Assembly: GCA_026874595.1 (NCBI GenBank)
Contig: CM049314.1
Coordinates: 38,609,229 to 38,673,228 of the forward strand
Source of the DNA: Sipunculus nudus
Taxonomy: Eukaryota; Annelida; Sipuncula; Golfingiida; Sipunculidae
Length of the DNA stretch: 64,000 nt
Reading direction: 5' to 3'
Position numbers and translations under genes: made by a program. Numbering within the stretch: position 1 is the stretch's first letter; the number at the start of each line of letters is the position of its first letter. This document shows, piece by piece, positions 33,437 through 46,242 of this stretch. The notes beneath the pieces are model-generated. The model saw only the letters and a program-made list of their open reading frames with translations, had not been told where the DNA came from and made no database searches.

Positions 33437-33967
33437 AGGCACCTGTCACATAAAGTATGAGGTTTTTCTGTCCGAGGTTGGGGGTATATTAACGTGTGGC
33501 CGGCTTTCGTATTTATATTTCTCCAAAATAAGAAAATAACTTGAAAGTAGAATGTTGATGTCAATGGTGAAAATGTACATCTATGTTTATTACTTGAAAA
33601 ATATTATAATCTTTCAAAAGTAATCTCGTGGTAAAATAATTGTTAAAATGTTCAAGTCGTATAATAAAGTTTTTACCGGCTTCTCCTTAGGCTAACGGGA
33701 AGGCTGTGCCTCACTAACATGCGAATGCAATTTTGGGGGTTCCTTGGTGTTCTGACCCTGCAGTGTAATACAAGAAACACTTGGATGCTACCTTATAATA
33801 TGGACTCAAATACAGAGCAGTTCATTATATCCTCAACTTTTGAAGTGGAAAGTAATTAAATGTTGATAATATATTAATCTTATTTCTAGGGAATGGAAAA
33901 GAAATGTGTAAAATAAAATTATAACGAATTATAACGGGGCGCCGTCCCCCCCCGGGATCCGCCACTG
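33265..33967. mobile_element. 703-bp TIR element with TTTTA duplication
   Basis: Ends are inverted repeats CAGTGGCGGATCC (left) and GGATCCGCCACTG (right), perfect over 13 bases. TTTTA precedes the left end and follows the right end, giving a 5-bp target duplication. The interior carries a TA array (33371-33432) and no coding frame. The tips resemble the shorter GGATCC-type MITEs in this window, so they may share a transposase. Confidence 0.75.
33371..33432. repeat. TA microsatellite inside the TIR element
   Basis: About 31 TA units. Opposed antisense frames across it are artefacts. Confidence 0.9.
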
Positions 33968-36070
33968 TTTTATACTTTATTGTTGGGTTACGCTTGATAA
34001 AATAATAATAATAATTATTATTATTATAACATTTATAAATTTGATAAAATTATGTATACTTTACTGATATATGCATGATTGACTGAAAGACATTATAACA
34101 AAATGATCATCGTTTTTTTAAAAGCGCTATTTTTAGGCACATACGCATGATTGATTTTAGTAAATGTTTGTTTTCTGTAAAAGTCTCAATGGCAACTAGA
34201 TCCGAAACTTGTCTCTGGCACCAGGTTTGAGCAACGTCTAATCTGAGCCTACCTAGAGCTTACTTGAACAGATAACAAGTCACTCCTCCATCAAAATGAC
34301 AAAGTGGTTTGCCAAATCTAGGTGTCCATTCTTTTAAAGAATATATAACACATGGGTCGAATATATAATATAATATAATACAAAATGTTTAACTTTAAAG
34401 GGGAATGTTGGTGCTATTTTATTTCTGATCGAGATTATGTTTGTTTCGTAGGGGCCAATCTTTAGAAAACTGAAAAAAAAGTTTCAAGTTTATATTTACA
34501 GATTTTTCTCAAATATAATAAAATGGCCTGTTACATTCTCCTAAAATTACGTTTATAATATAGCAGACGCAGTTACGTAACAAACGTCTCCTGTTCGATT
34601 TCTTTCTCCAACACAGTAGCGCCACCTTCGGCGATTATTCATAGTTAGCTTTCGGGTCCAATATATCAGCATACAAAATCGTATTTTTCATCCAAAGTGA
34701 GAAATATTTAAACACTTCTACTATTACTGAAGTTGCATGGGGTTCATGTTTGAATCCCTCGCATACATTCGACTTAACAAAACTGGCAATGCTGGCCCGC
34801 AGGGAACGCTCCATGTATGAACCTGCTCGTGGTACAGGATCATTGAACTAAATTATATATTTTTAGGCAAAACTAGGTACAAGTATGAGGCGCCGTTGAG
34901 AACTTCAACCAATCAGATAAAAATGTTTAAGTTTATCTTATCTGTTTATATACCCGAACCACAAAATTAGTGTGACACGTCGCCGAAAGGTTTCGCTAGT
35001 TTTCAGAAGGATATATAGAAGTCAACCTCCGTTTACTTATATACGACATTGTGCTCTGGTGATCAGGTTGAGGCGTGGTTTGCTTCGTCTCCTTCCCAAA
35101 CAGAATACAGTGTGTTCTCAGTCCTTTTACTTGTACAAGGAGGCCGAATCTAAATGGCACATAAATGTGTCTCGGTCATGAACTCCTTTAATGTAAACTC
35201 GTTTCAGCTCTCGATGTTCCCATTTAGAATGCATAGTACATATACAATCCGATCCAAATACTAAAATGTTTGAAAACGTAAGCTTTTTGAAGCAAAAACA
35301 AAACATATGTGTTTCTCAATTCAAAATATATTTTGTCTTGTAAAATTTGTTAGGGAACGCTTACATTTAGTTGGTCGCAATTAAATAAGCCGCTTTCTTT
35401 AAAAAAACATGCAATAATTAAGAAAACGTCATATTTTTATATTTAATTGGAATGTGCAGGTAAGTAGAATTTGTTTGATATACCTTTAGGAATCAAGATC
35501 AATATTGATGTCCAGATATTTAGATACAGAGGTCAACCTCAGGAAATTTTACTTTTAAACGCAGAGGTGAGGATAAAGGGGAAACAATTGTGTCTGGGCC
35601 CAACAGAAGTTTTATTATATTTTATAAAGCTGATTGCCTTGTTCATTCTCCTGAGCGATGGACACTTTCAACAATGCATATATCGACAATATGACACGTT
35701 CAAGTATTAATACACACATTGTCGATTTTTATCCAATCAGTACAAATATCATATATGTGCCAATATGTTCAGACATCTAAATCATTTTATATTAAACTAT
35801 CTTTGAATTCAACACAAAGTCATAGTGTTCCCATTCAGTTTAATATGCAGTGGACCCTTTGAATCTGGACCTGTTAAAACCTGTTCTATTAGACAACTGC
35901 ATATACAACCAAACTGAAATAGACCTGATCAATCCGCCGCCTTGCTGTGTTATTCTCGTAAACACGTGCACTAAAGTAAGTAGAGGGGATAGGTAATGAT
36001 GATAAAATTATAAAACTAAACATAAAACAAAAAACTATATGTGAAAAATGATATAAAACAAAAGGATATA
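33968..36070. other. Non-coding stretch, nothing recognised
   Basis: No gene, splice structure or element ends recognised. Frames at 34972-35181 and 35471-35710 lack any recognised domain. Confidence 0.5.
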
Positions 36071-36071
36071 C

Positions 36072-36248
36072 AGTGGAGCCCTACAATTACGACCACCATC
36101 GGGACTGACCGAAGTGGTCATCATTTAGGGGTGGTCGTATTTGTGAAACTCTAAGTTACCTGGATCGTATATTTGGGACCAAGAAAAGTGGTCGTAATTG
36201 TGGGGGTGGTCGCAATTGCGGGGTGGTCACAAGGCGGGATTCCACTGT
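36072..36248. mobile_element. 177-bp MITE, TA-flanked, mariner-like
   Basis: Inverted ends CAGTGGAGCCC...ACGACCACC and GGTGGTCAC...GGATTCCACTG, flanked by TA on both sides. The interior alternates GTGGTCGTAATTG-type motifs. The TA target and short palindromic build fit Tc1/mariner-type MITEs. A shorter, right-truncated relative with tip CAGTGAAATCTCGC is at about 60439-60530. Confidence 0.75.
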
Positions 36249-36415
36249 AAATATCAGTACTTCAATCGAATTATTGAAGCACAAATGCGAAACACATACA
36301 TGTCAACAACATACACACATCTCGAATCCTCAATCTCATTTAATCACCGAAATATTTGGGGTATTTGTAAATGGCTTTATTTAAAACTGGGTTAAATATA
36401 GTGAAAGAAGTCTTC

Positions 36416-36596
36416 AAAAACAGTAATATCAAACTTTCAAAATATGAAATTATATGAATGTGTCTGAATATGTTACTTCAAAGAGCAGTTGTCTTTCAAA
36501 CATTCAAAAACAGTAATATAAAACTTTCAAAATATGAAATTATATGAATGTGTCTGAATATGTTACTTCAAAGAGCAGTTGTCTTTCAAACATTCA
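36416..36596 (+). repeat. Tandem duplication, 90-bp unit, two copies
   Basis: AAAAACAGTAATAT through CTTTCAAACATTC is repeated at an offset of exactly 90 bases with about one difference. A partial third copy starts after it. Confidence 0.9.
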
Positions 36597-36689
36597 AAAT
36601 ATAAACTTTCAGAAAAAAAAATTCGTCAGAGAGTTTCATGCTGAACAGAGAATTATTTATGCCAAGGATATGATTACCAGACATGGGGT

Positions 36690-36845
36690 AATGGTAATAA
36701 GTAAAAGTAATAGTAATAGACTATTACAGCTTTTTCCATGTAATAGTAATAGTAATAGTAATAGACTAAAAAATTTGAGCTGTAATAGTAATAGTAATAG
36801 AAACAGAAGGCAAAGTAATAGAGTAATAGTAACAGAGAGTAAACA
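36690..36845. repeat. (AGTAAT)n hexanucleotide array, block 1
   Basis: Imperfect AGTAAT/TAATAG repeats interrupted by unique segments. Block 2 is at 37535-37680. The open frame reads as Ser-Asn repeats and is not a gene. Confidence 0.85.
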
Positions 36846-37534
36846 GTATTTTATTGGATATATTTATAAGAATTTATAAGCATGTGATGGAATAAAACAT
36901 GTCATCACATCCAAATGAACATATACACCCAAGAACTTGGTCAGAAGATGGGGTACTTTTGTCTCCAGTTTGGTTCTGTCCAGAATCTTGACATAAACAG
37001 TATTTTATTCAATATATTTATAAGGATTGGGAAAAAGGACACAGCCCTACATAAATTCTTCTCCTGATACATACATAAAGGACTGAATTGACAGCTTTGA
37101 TACTAAATGATAGTATGCAATTATCATGAATAATTCCTCTGGAGACAATTTTTAGTTACACTGAAAAACTTTATTTATTAACTATGAGAAAGAAGATTAA
37201 ATATAAATGGCAGTATGTACTATAAAATTAATTTATGTGAAATATATATGAAAATAATATCAAATGTACAAGTATGCATATAATTATAAATCAATATTTT
37301 ACATATGCCAGGGCCTTTATGATGGGTTGCTTTTAAATTACATGTATTCAAGAGTTCATACAATTATCTTATAATTTTGACTTGAAATGCCCCAATAACG
37401 ATCAACTGAGGTTTCAAAATATTTAAAAAAAACAGAATTAATGAAGCTGAAATAATTAAGATCTCCAGTATCATTAGGCTTCTTGTAATTGACAGACACA
37501 GTATAAGAAAATTGTGTAGGTAACTGCGGTCAGT

Positions 37535-37680
37535 TTAAGTAATAGTAATAGTAATAGTAATAGATACCCCAGTAATAGTAATAGTAATAGAAGATTAAAT
37601 GTGGTAATAGTAATAGTAATAGTAATATCAGAAATTGAAAGTAATAGTAATAGTAATAGTAATAGAACAACTGTAATAGA
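37535..37680. repeat. (AGTAAT)n hexanucleotide array, block 2
   Basis: Same unit and orientation as block 1, about 850 bases away. Antisense frames read as poly-Leu and poly-Tyr and are artefacts. Confidence 0.85.
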
Positions 37681-37989
37681 CCCCATGTCTGATGATAACC
37701 CTTTTCTTGTATACCAGTACAAGGTTTTCTCATACACGTGTATGTTAAATGTGAAGGAGAAAAAAAGAGAAAAGCGCGAGTTTGCTTAGCACGTGTCTCC
37801 GTATGTTAAAAGCAAATCAATAGAATAAATGCATATAACGGTACATTTACTGGAGTACAAGACATATTTGTTTTAATGATATTCATATTTAACATATTTT
37901 ATTCTTAGTGATATTCGAATTTTACAAGTCATATTTCAGGATACATGTATACAGGAATTTGTATGCTTTTAGACCTATCATATAATGAT

Positions 37990-38025
37990 ATTATTATTGT
38001 TGTTGTTATTATTATTATTATTAAT
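37990..38025. repeat. ATT/TTG trinucleotide run
   Basis: Short ATT and TTG trinucleotide repeats upstream of a TA array. Confidence 0.8.
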
Positions 38026-38084
38026 ATTATCATTTGCTGTAGGTAATAATTTTAAATTATTTATATTATATTATTTTGTGTGCC

Positions 38085-38087
<3 letters not shown>

Positions 38088-38143
<56 letters not shown>

Positions 38144-38346
38144 GTAATGTCTCTTTACCACGAGGCCGGTTTTAACGGAAAACTCGCGTTACGGAAAAAT
38201 ATGCAGAACACGGATTTGGTTAAATTACAAAAACATTCGCTGCTACGGAAAATTTTAGTTCCTCACCCAGAACGCCCTTTCCATGCACAAATATCTGATT
38301 TACTTTGATAGCGGACTCGGTACAACGGAAATGTTACAATGCGCCC

Positions 38347-38390
<44 letters not shown>
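38088..38390. repeat. Two TA arrays bracketing a 200-bp unique module
   Basis: TA arrays at 38088-38143 and 38346-38389 enclose a non-simple segment, which contains two related motifs (ACCACGAGGCCGGTTTTAACG and CGGACTCGGTACAACGGAAA). Being enclosed by TA arrays resembles the modules at 9.1 and 51.75 kb, but no hammerhead core is seen here. Confidence 0.6.
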
Positions 38391-38393
<3 letters not shown>

Positions 38394-40920
38394 CATATTA
38401 TGTTTATTTATTAAAAATACCAGACATCCTACAACCTTTCCTGAATATTATCATTGGAAAGATGGGATAAGGGAAAGTTTGAACATGTCCTTCCTGGCAG
38501 CTTGCTTCTGAACTATATGTGATCACCCAGCGTTCAGTCCCGTTGCATCATTGACTCCTCAGCCACTTAGTGACCTTCGTTATGATTAATCACGCGAGCT
38601 CTTGACTGATTTTCAGCGGAATCGGCATATCTACTTTTCTGGATAATTTGACAGACGGTCCGGTTTTCTGTTTTGGGGGACTTTGTATCCTGTTCTTTTC
38701 CCATCTGCGTATAAATATAAACAATATAGTGATGCACTGGGTAACCTGTTCTTAACGATGGCTCACATGACAGTTTCTATGCAATATGCTTACATGATCA
38801 AATAACATAATATTAATCAAATATGCAAATAAAATCATTTTAATTAATGGCAATAACGATACATTTATATATACTACTAAGTTATATAATTCAAATGAAA
38901 TAAAATCAATTTATACACAGGTATGACCAGTGAAATTTTGATTTGATAATTATGACATTATTCTCACACACAATCCTTTAAAAACCCGTTTGTGTAAAAG
39001 AATTTATTGTTGTACGTAAATTGTGAACATTTCGTATTGATTGTTCTAAAGCATGTTGTAACTCGCAGTTTATAGACTTGGTCATCCTCTCTTTCACTCC
39101 ATTTATATATACATTTATCAGATTTATTTTAATTTGAATGAAGCATTATATGTTTTTTACTAATTTCCTCCAGAGTCAAAAATAGACATAGGTTGCAAAG
39201 CTAGAGACGCGCTTCTTATTATTTCTCAGCAGACCTCACGGCTTACATAATAATAACATTAATGATAATCTTTATGATTTTAAAATAGTATGTAATAAAA
39301 ACCACCGATAGGTGCTGGGTGCGTTTTCTTGGCATGCCCTAGACATAAAGTGATTTTCCGACCATACCTGTGTAAAAAACTTTGAAGATAAGTTGATGTC
39401 ATTTCTGGTAACTAAAACTATTAATGCTCATCCATGTTCCGTTCCCTTGAATGTATGATTCACAAATCACGCGCGATCTCTCCATAACGTCTTCATGACA
39501 GGCATTCAATGGATTTTATTTCTGTCCCCGAGGAATAAACATATTTTTCCAGTTTATTTGACAGCTAATTTATTTATGAATACCATAAATCAGGTGATTT
39601 TCGTACGAGCGTATAAATATAAAGGAATCGTATCGAATTACACTCAAATTTCCGAATTATGAGGAATCCAGCATCATAACGTGACTGGATCTCATTGTAT
39701 CTCCTTATTATAATATATACATTATTATAAACAAACAGATTTATGAACTCAATAGTATTAATGCTGAATCAATATTTATCGTTTGTGTCACCAAGGTGTT
39801 TAAATTAGCTGGAATAAAATGTTTTCGTTCACATGTTTGAAATTATGAACATATATTTGAAATTTACATGAGTGAAAGAAGTCATTATAATTGAATATAT
39901 AGAATTGAGGAATTAGCCTTCTCGTAGGTTTATAAAATATACAAATTAACTATTATTAACAAGAGTATTATATACACATTATATACACACGGACAATTAC
40001 ACAAATTAGATTATTTGTGGATAACGTGCCTGTATGTTCGCAAATTATAAGTAGTTCGAGATTTAGCGGTTGCTGTCATGAAACTGAGTATAACAATGGG
40101 AAAGGAAAAAAAACTTCTATTATTAATAGAGTGATGTAACACTTTCATTACAAATAGATTAATTACACATCAACCGAAAAGCATTTGGTGTTTTCTGTCG
40201 TTCATTGTCCAACCATACTTTAAAAAAAAAACTTTTTTTTTCATAAAAGGATATATATCGACATTTGAACGACCCTTTGATCGTTGTTTAACTTGAATAC
40301 AATACATCATACAACAAAGACAGCTTGAATTGTAGATATGGGTTTAAATGATTGCATTAGAGAATATCAATTAGAATATTTTATTTATTCATAATTAGCG
40401 CAGCGGAGGCTTTTACGAATGCCATTTAAGAGATGAGAGATGCGAGTGAGGGCACTGAATAACACTTGTACCAAATTAACTCACACAATGTGCCCATATC
40501 TATCCATTGCGTGGGGAAAGTAAGGGAAAAGGCAAGGCTGTCCCGCTTGATAACGTTGACTATTGTGTGGCCACCAAACATACGGTTCCCTTCAACCCGT
40601 GATTCACTAGTCCGTGACTTCTAGTAAAACGTCATAATAAGTGTTTGAACCAGGATTTTGCTTTTTTTCCAGCGAAACTAATATAACTTAGATTGTGACT
40701 AATTTGACATAACGGGTGTACTTCCTGCGCTTCTTCTTTATGTGTACGGTTAGTAATTAGATACAAAAAGATAACAAACCGCTGCACCCCTATAACCCAT
40801 TGATAACAAACGCATAAGACTGACATAACATTCTCCATGACAATACTCAAGCCGCACAGACAACTTCGCATGTGACCCGGAATGTACCACCGCAGACTAA
40901 ACGATAATCTTCTATTTACT
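38391..40920. other. Non-coding stretch, nothing recognised
   Basis: AT-rich sequence with no gene, element ends or arrays that I can support. Confidence 0.5.
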
Positions 40921-40924
40921 CTAC

Positions 40925-40975
40925 ATTCTAATGAAATCCGGGAGAAGGCATTCTAATGAAATCCGGGAGAAGGTA

Positions 40976-41021
<46 letters not shown>
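40925..41021. repeat. 25-bp direct duplication followed by a TA array
   Basis: CATTCTAATGAAATCCGGGA, with its following GAAGG, occurs twice in tandem (40925-40949 and 40950-40974), then TA repeats run to about 41021. It lies about 425 bases upstream of the receptor start codon. Confidence 0.85.
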
Positions 41022-41025
<4 letters not shown>

Positions 41026-41445
41026 ATATTACACGGCTTGTGCAAACAGCTACATTCAAATGCCCAATACAAAAGGGCAGAAGCTCATTGCAGCGTTTAC
41101 AGCTTCATTTAATACACGGTGATTTTTTATGCTGAAACAGCGTTGTAGGCATCATTAACAAAAGTGCCCGTGGTAGAAATTAATATATTTTTTCGACTAT
41201 AGCCGGGAGATCTCGAGATAACTACAGTTTTCCGCCGTTTATATCGCATATGAACACGGGATATACTGCCGTGATCAAAGTGTGGTGAGGAGACTGTACC
41301 ACAGTTGAAACGACAACTATAGTAATAACACATCACTGGATAAGGCGTTATTACATGAAACTTAGTTCACGTTCTACACGAGAAATACAAGAACAAGGGT
41401 TACAAGACGGAAACGGTTTGAACAATTAAAAATACAAGTTTCAAT

Positions 41446-42543
41446 ATGACAGAAAATATGACAACCACTGTGACAGGGACAGGCGGTATGTTCACGCAAG
41501 ACCTTGGGACCTTTCCAGGTGCACCTGATGAAGAACAGCTGGAAATTTATCGCCTCCTCGTGGACCTATTAGACTGGAGAGAAGCGACCAGGATCGTTGA
41601 CAGGGTTGCTCTTGGTGTGAGTTTATTCATAGACTGTGTCGCTTTGTTTATATGTCTACGGTCAAAGGTGATTAAGCGTGGAGGGCTAGCAAGCTTGATG
41701 TTTTTCATGGTGATCTGCAGTATTGTTAGCAGTATTTGTGCTATCATTACTCTAACACCAAACTACGCCAAATCAACTTCTGCGTGCGTCGCGGTGCACT
41801 ATATCCTGAACGCTACCGGCATGATGGCCCACCTTGCAGTTGTGTGCGTTGCTGTCGTACGGTTCATTGTGGTACGTTTTCCTATGACGATCAGAACAAG
41901 CCTTGAGGGTAAGCTGACACATGGGGCCTTGCTCTGTAGTGGGTTACTGTCGCTCATCACTAATGTAGGGATAGGTTTCGTTGAATATCTGGACAATGGG
42001 CAGGGAGGCGGTAGCTGTCAACCAAGCCCCGAACGTCTTAATCTGGTTTTGTATAATGAAATTGTTAATATCATCTTATGGTATATCATCGGTACAGCGT
42101 CAGTGGTTCTTTTTACGGTACTTACCATACGGGTACTCAAAACATGTGACATTGACTCCCATTCACGCCGGAAGGAAGCTCATGTCAGGGTTGCCAAAAC
42201 GTTGGGTGCATTTGCAGCTTTGTATACTTTGATTACAATACCAGTCGAGTTGGGCAAAATATTTTCTCTGAAAACCCAGCGAGAGTTTTTAAACCCTCAG
42301 GGATATGATATTGAGCTGCTAAAGAGACATGTTCTTGAAGAAAAGATTATTTCAATCATGGACACAATTTGTCTGATACTCTTTTCCTTGACATTTTTCT
42401 TTGTGAACATGGGGAGCAGAATGTTTAGAGCGGAAATGAGCGCCATGTTTAAATGCGCACGTGCAGGCGAGGTCACCCAGGCAACATCTGAAACGAGTAG
42501 GAATAACACAGGGTCCTCGAACACTAAAGAAATAAGCGTTTGA
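41446..42543 (+). CDS. Intronless rhodopsin-like GPCR (orphan)
   Basis: 365 residues in one exon. An acidic extracellular N-terminus carries one NMT sequon. Hydrophobic segments are at about residues 51-73, 82-104, 113-142, 160-181, 203-235, 256-277 and 304-326, which fits seven transmembrane helices. A Cys at the start of helix 3 (SAC) and one in the second extracellular loop (GGGSC) could form the conserved disulfide. Helix 3 ends VVRFIVVRF, so the D of the DRY motif is replaced. Helix 7 has FFFVNMGSRMF where NPxxY is usual. The Ser/Thr-rich tail could be phosphorylated. Class A topology is likely, but the motif changes place it in a divergent mollusc-type family with unknown ligand. Confidence 0.8.
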   Translation: MTENMTTTVTGTGGMFTQDLGTFPGAPDEEQLEIYRLLVDLLDWREATRIVDRVALGVSLFIDCVALFICLRSKVIKRGGLASLMFFMVICSIVSSICAIITLTPNYAKSTSACVAVHYILNATGMMAHLAVVCVAVVRFIVVRFPMTIRTSLEGKLTHGALLCSGLLSLITNVGIGFVEYLDNGQGGGSCQPSPERLNLVLYNEIVNIILWYIIGTASVVLFTVLTIRVLKTCDIDSHSRRKEAHVRVAKTLGAFAALYTLITIPVELGKIFSLKTQREFLNPQGYDIELLKRHVLEEKIISIMDTICLILFSLTFFFVNMGSRMFRAEMSAMFKCARAGEVTQATSETSRNNTGSSNTKEISV

Positions 42544-42766
42544 GTTTACCACTGAATTGAAACATTGATAATCAACATGTGTGATTAAAGGTATATCATG
42601 TTCATACTTTTGAAATATTCCGAAACACTCAGATAACATCCCATTGCTTACGATAAACAAATCCTTGGGTGATATGGTTATCTTTCATAAAATGTACAAT
42701 CATTTGTAACGATTCCAGTAAAACATGTAAGGAACTGTATTATTGATATTGACTCTGTATATGTAT

Positions 42767-42832
<66 letters not shown>

Positions 42833-44130
42833 TATGTGTAAGATAATTTCCCTTTTAACATTATTTATAGTATCAAAACAATCATCTTCAATCATATTTT
42901 ATAACTGTGTAATGTTTATATTTAATATTTTCTCATTAAAGTCATATTTATTAAAAAACCTAACCTTCACGAAAAGAGCTCCAAAAAGCTGCACGACAAA
43001 AGCTACATGAATAGATGCCAATCCTACTTTAGAGATATCTTCAGTTTTATATATTTTTTGAAAGAGCATAGATAGTTTGAAACCTTGGATGTTAGTTGAA
43101 TTGCATTTTGAAAAAAATATTAGAATTTCACATGAATAAATGTAATACTGAATAGAAACACACAAGGATTCCTCCATCGGCAAATCATTCTTGAATCCGT
43201 GACCGGACATATACAGAACATACAGATTTGTATATCATTGTTTATATGTAAATGACATGCAATTTATATTCATATACTAATGTACGTATTATGTATATCT
43301 TTCAGAGATTAAACAAATGTATTTTTATTCAATCTTAGTCTTTATAAATATATTTAAGTTACCAATATATTGATCAGCATTAATTAATTGGACCAGAAAC
43401 GTATTGCTTTAGCGTCAACCATTGCGCCAGCAAGAGTGAATCCTTGTTTTCATTCACCATCTACGAACCTTAAACCTTTCAGAAAAGTGTCAGTAGCTTA
43501 CATATTGTGATTTTATCATCCAAACACTGTCCCATGTCCCAACCAAGTCTCATTCTCTTTATAGATGTACTGGGAGATCGTGCCAGACTCGGCATTTAAA
43601 ACATATCTCTCATTTATGCACTCATTAAATTTCAATGGAACTGTGTTTTTCGACCGAGAATATGTTCATGGATATTTACGCTTGCAAGGAGTCACAATGT
43701 GTATTGCCATACTTCAAATTATGATTTATGTCATCCGTTTAGTACCTACGATTAGGTACGCATCCTAAAAAAATATCCTCCTCAACTGATGTTGTACATT
43801 TTTTGCTATTTATAACCCGTGCTGGGAAAATGTGTCGAAAACTGTGACAGAATGGTGTTTCAGCAGAAATAGTCCTAAGTTTGAAGAGTAAATGCTTGTA
43901 GCCATATTTAATATCCCAATGATTTATTTCATCTCGTTATTATCTAAAATGAGGCCCCTCTATTAAATACAGCGGTGTGACCTGTGAACCTAGTTGATGT
44001 CTATTATTGTATGTGATAATTGTGAATATATCTACTGCGACTGAAACTTAACTGATATTAGGCCCATATGTTGAATATAGCATCTGACACTAGAACAGTC
44101 CCCGTGCATACGTGGGCCTCTTCGGGATGG
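42544..44130. other. Non-coding 3' flank of the receptor
   Basis: Contains a TA array at 42770-42830. Frames at 42899-43210 (-) and 43565-43768 (+) have no recognised domain. Confidence 0.5.
42770..42830. repeat. TA microsatellite
   Basis: About 29 TA units, downstream of the receptor stop codon. Confidence 0.9.
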
Positions 44131-44563
44131 ATATTGTGGTTGGCTTCATATTCGCGAGGCTGAAATTTCGCGATTTCTCCATTTTGAATGATTCGCGAGG
44201 GTTTCATGTTCGCGATCTCTCCTGAACCTATATAAAAACTTTAGTAAAGCCATACCTATTTGTATTTTAAAATGAGAATAAGTCATGAGTTTGTGATATT
44301 CTACTCATATAACGATGGTCCCGTACACATAGCACAGGTAGTTTAGTTCAAATTTAAGAAAACGTTTTCCCTATACCTGCATGGAAGTTATTATAAAAGT
44401 TCTCACTGTTCTAACCTATTCATATACAAGTATTGGTTTTACTGAATAAGGAGTACATACTCAATTGGCCAATTATTCCCGAGGGTTTCATTTTCGCGAT
44501 TATTTCCCATTCGCGAATATCGCGAAATTTAAACCCTCGCGAACAAAAAGGCAACCACAGTAT
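44131..44563. mobile_element. TTCGCGA-type inverted-repeat element, copy 1
   Basis: About 433 bp. The left end begins TATTGTGGTTGGC and the right end is GCAACCACAGTAT. The subterminal arms hold TTCGCGAGG, TTTCGCGAT and mirrored ATCGCGAAA / CCTCGCGAA motifs. No coding capacity. Related copies are at 46637 (left end only), 57616 and 58062. Confidence 0.7.
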
Positions 44564-45034
44564 GCTCTAATCGACAGAGGAATGCGATGGGTCGTGAAAA
44601 ATTTGAGATCAGATCTCCACATATTCAACCCCCCCCCCTAAAAAACTATTGTTATATGTATGCTAATTTTACAGACATAATTCCTTTAAGGTTTTGTATG
44701 CTATGCGATTAAAAGAATGGGAAATTAGCATGGAAGTTCTGGTTTCTTGACTTAAGCAAATGGGAAATAAACTGTTTGAACTAGGCTGCACGGCCCCTTA
44801 TACAGAAGGTACAACCTATGTATCCTAATTAAGGTTCCTTGGGGTTGACATATATGAAAAATGACGTATCTCTGATAAAACATATACTGTTGTTTCGTAT
44901 GAATTAAATTTCTTGTAAGTCTTTGGAATGAAATGGTTACACAGACGGATCAATTAACATGTTTTCATTCACAACGTGAATTATAGACTTTTTAAAAAGC
45001 TTAACTGTTAACACAGGGTTCATCTATGTCATGT

Positions 45035-45038
<4 letters not shown>

Positions 45039-45124
<86 letters not shown>
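45039..45124. repeat. TA microsatellite
   Basis: About 42 TA units with one interruption, among the longest arrays in the window. Confidence 0.9.
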
Positions 45125-45126
<2 letters not shown>

Positions 45127-46188
45127 GCAGAACATTCTCAATTTAATATGAATAAGGAAAATATATTAAAATGCGTTTTATTTATAAATAAAACAAGATA
45201 CGCTAAATACCAAGTAGCACATACTGAATTCAACACACAAATTAGTTTCAATGAAGTGAGATTACGAGGTGAACATTTAGGAAACAATTGACTATACTTC
45301 CACACCATTCACTAACACTTCGGCCTTTTGAAATCAGTTCGACAATGTCAAAACAAAAGGCCTCACTCACACCTCCTGGGGAGTCTTTCGGGGTTGGTCT
45401 AACACACGGAAAAAAACGAAACATGGAACGCGGAACACGGCCTAATTAATAAAATGGAACGGAACAAAGATATAAACAGTGTCATCACTTTTAAATAGGT
45501 GCATTTTCATGAAATAATTTATAGTAATAAACGTATTTAAACATATGTCATTTGTTAAATTTTTATTGTTAAAGGCAACCCCGGTAGACCCCCGACCCCC
45601 CCCCCCCCCCCCAGGAGGACTTAGCCGAACTGATTCAAAAGGCCGAAGCATATAGTGAATGACGACCACACCTGACCTGCATATGATGAACTATAGGCTG
45701 ACTGATTTTATCTGCATCTTTTAAATCTAATTTCGTAAATAAAGGAATTAAGTTGCATGCACATTTTCATTTACATAATATGTGTCAAAGTTCTATCCTG
45801 CATTTACATGTTGCACCCGATCAATCCCAAATTAATTCATATATCTCTGAGATGACACAACACAAGATGTAGAATTTGTTTTGTGATTAGATTTTTTTTA
45901 TGATAGTACATATTTTATTAGCGATTACAAACTAATGTCCGAGTTGCTTAACACACAATTCCTAAGAGTTTATCTAGAATACGTCTGTCATTAATCTCTT
46001 CCGACAATAATATCTTATATGCTGGTACAAGAGGATATCTCAAAATAATATGTAACATATCTTGAAACTTTGTTGAAATTCGAGTGATCTAACTTTCTGA
46101 GTACAAGCAGCACTCACCAGTTTTAACAACATGTAAATAGTAAAATGAATGATTCAAATAGTTCCAAAAGCTTTAAGTTATATTTCTG

Positions 46189-46240
<52 letters not shown>
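46189..46240. repeat. TA microsatellite
   Basis: Pure TA run. Confidence 0.9.

Positions 46241-46242
<2 letters not shown>

Noticed and set aside
41547-42660. Several 65-102 residue frames inside the receptor
   Set aside because: They are alternative-frame shadows of the 365-residue receptor.
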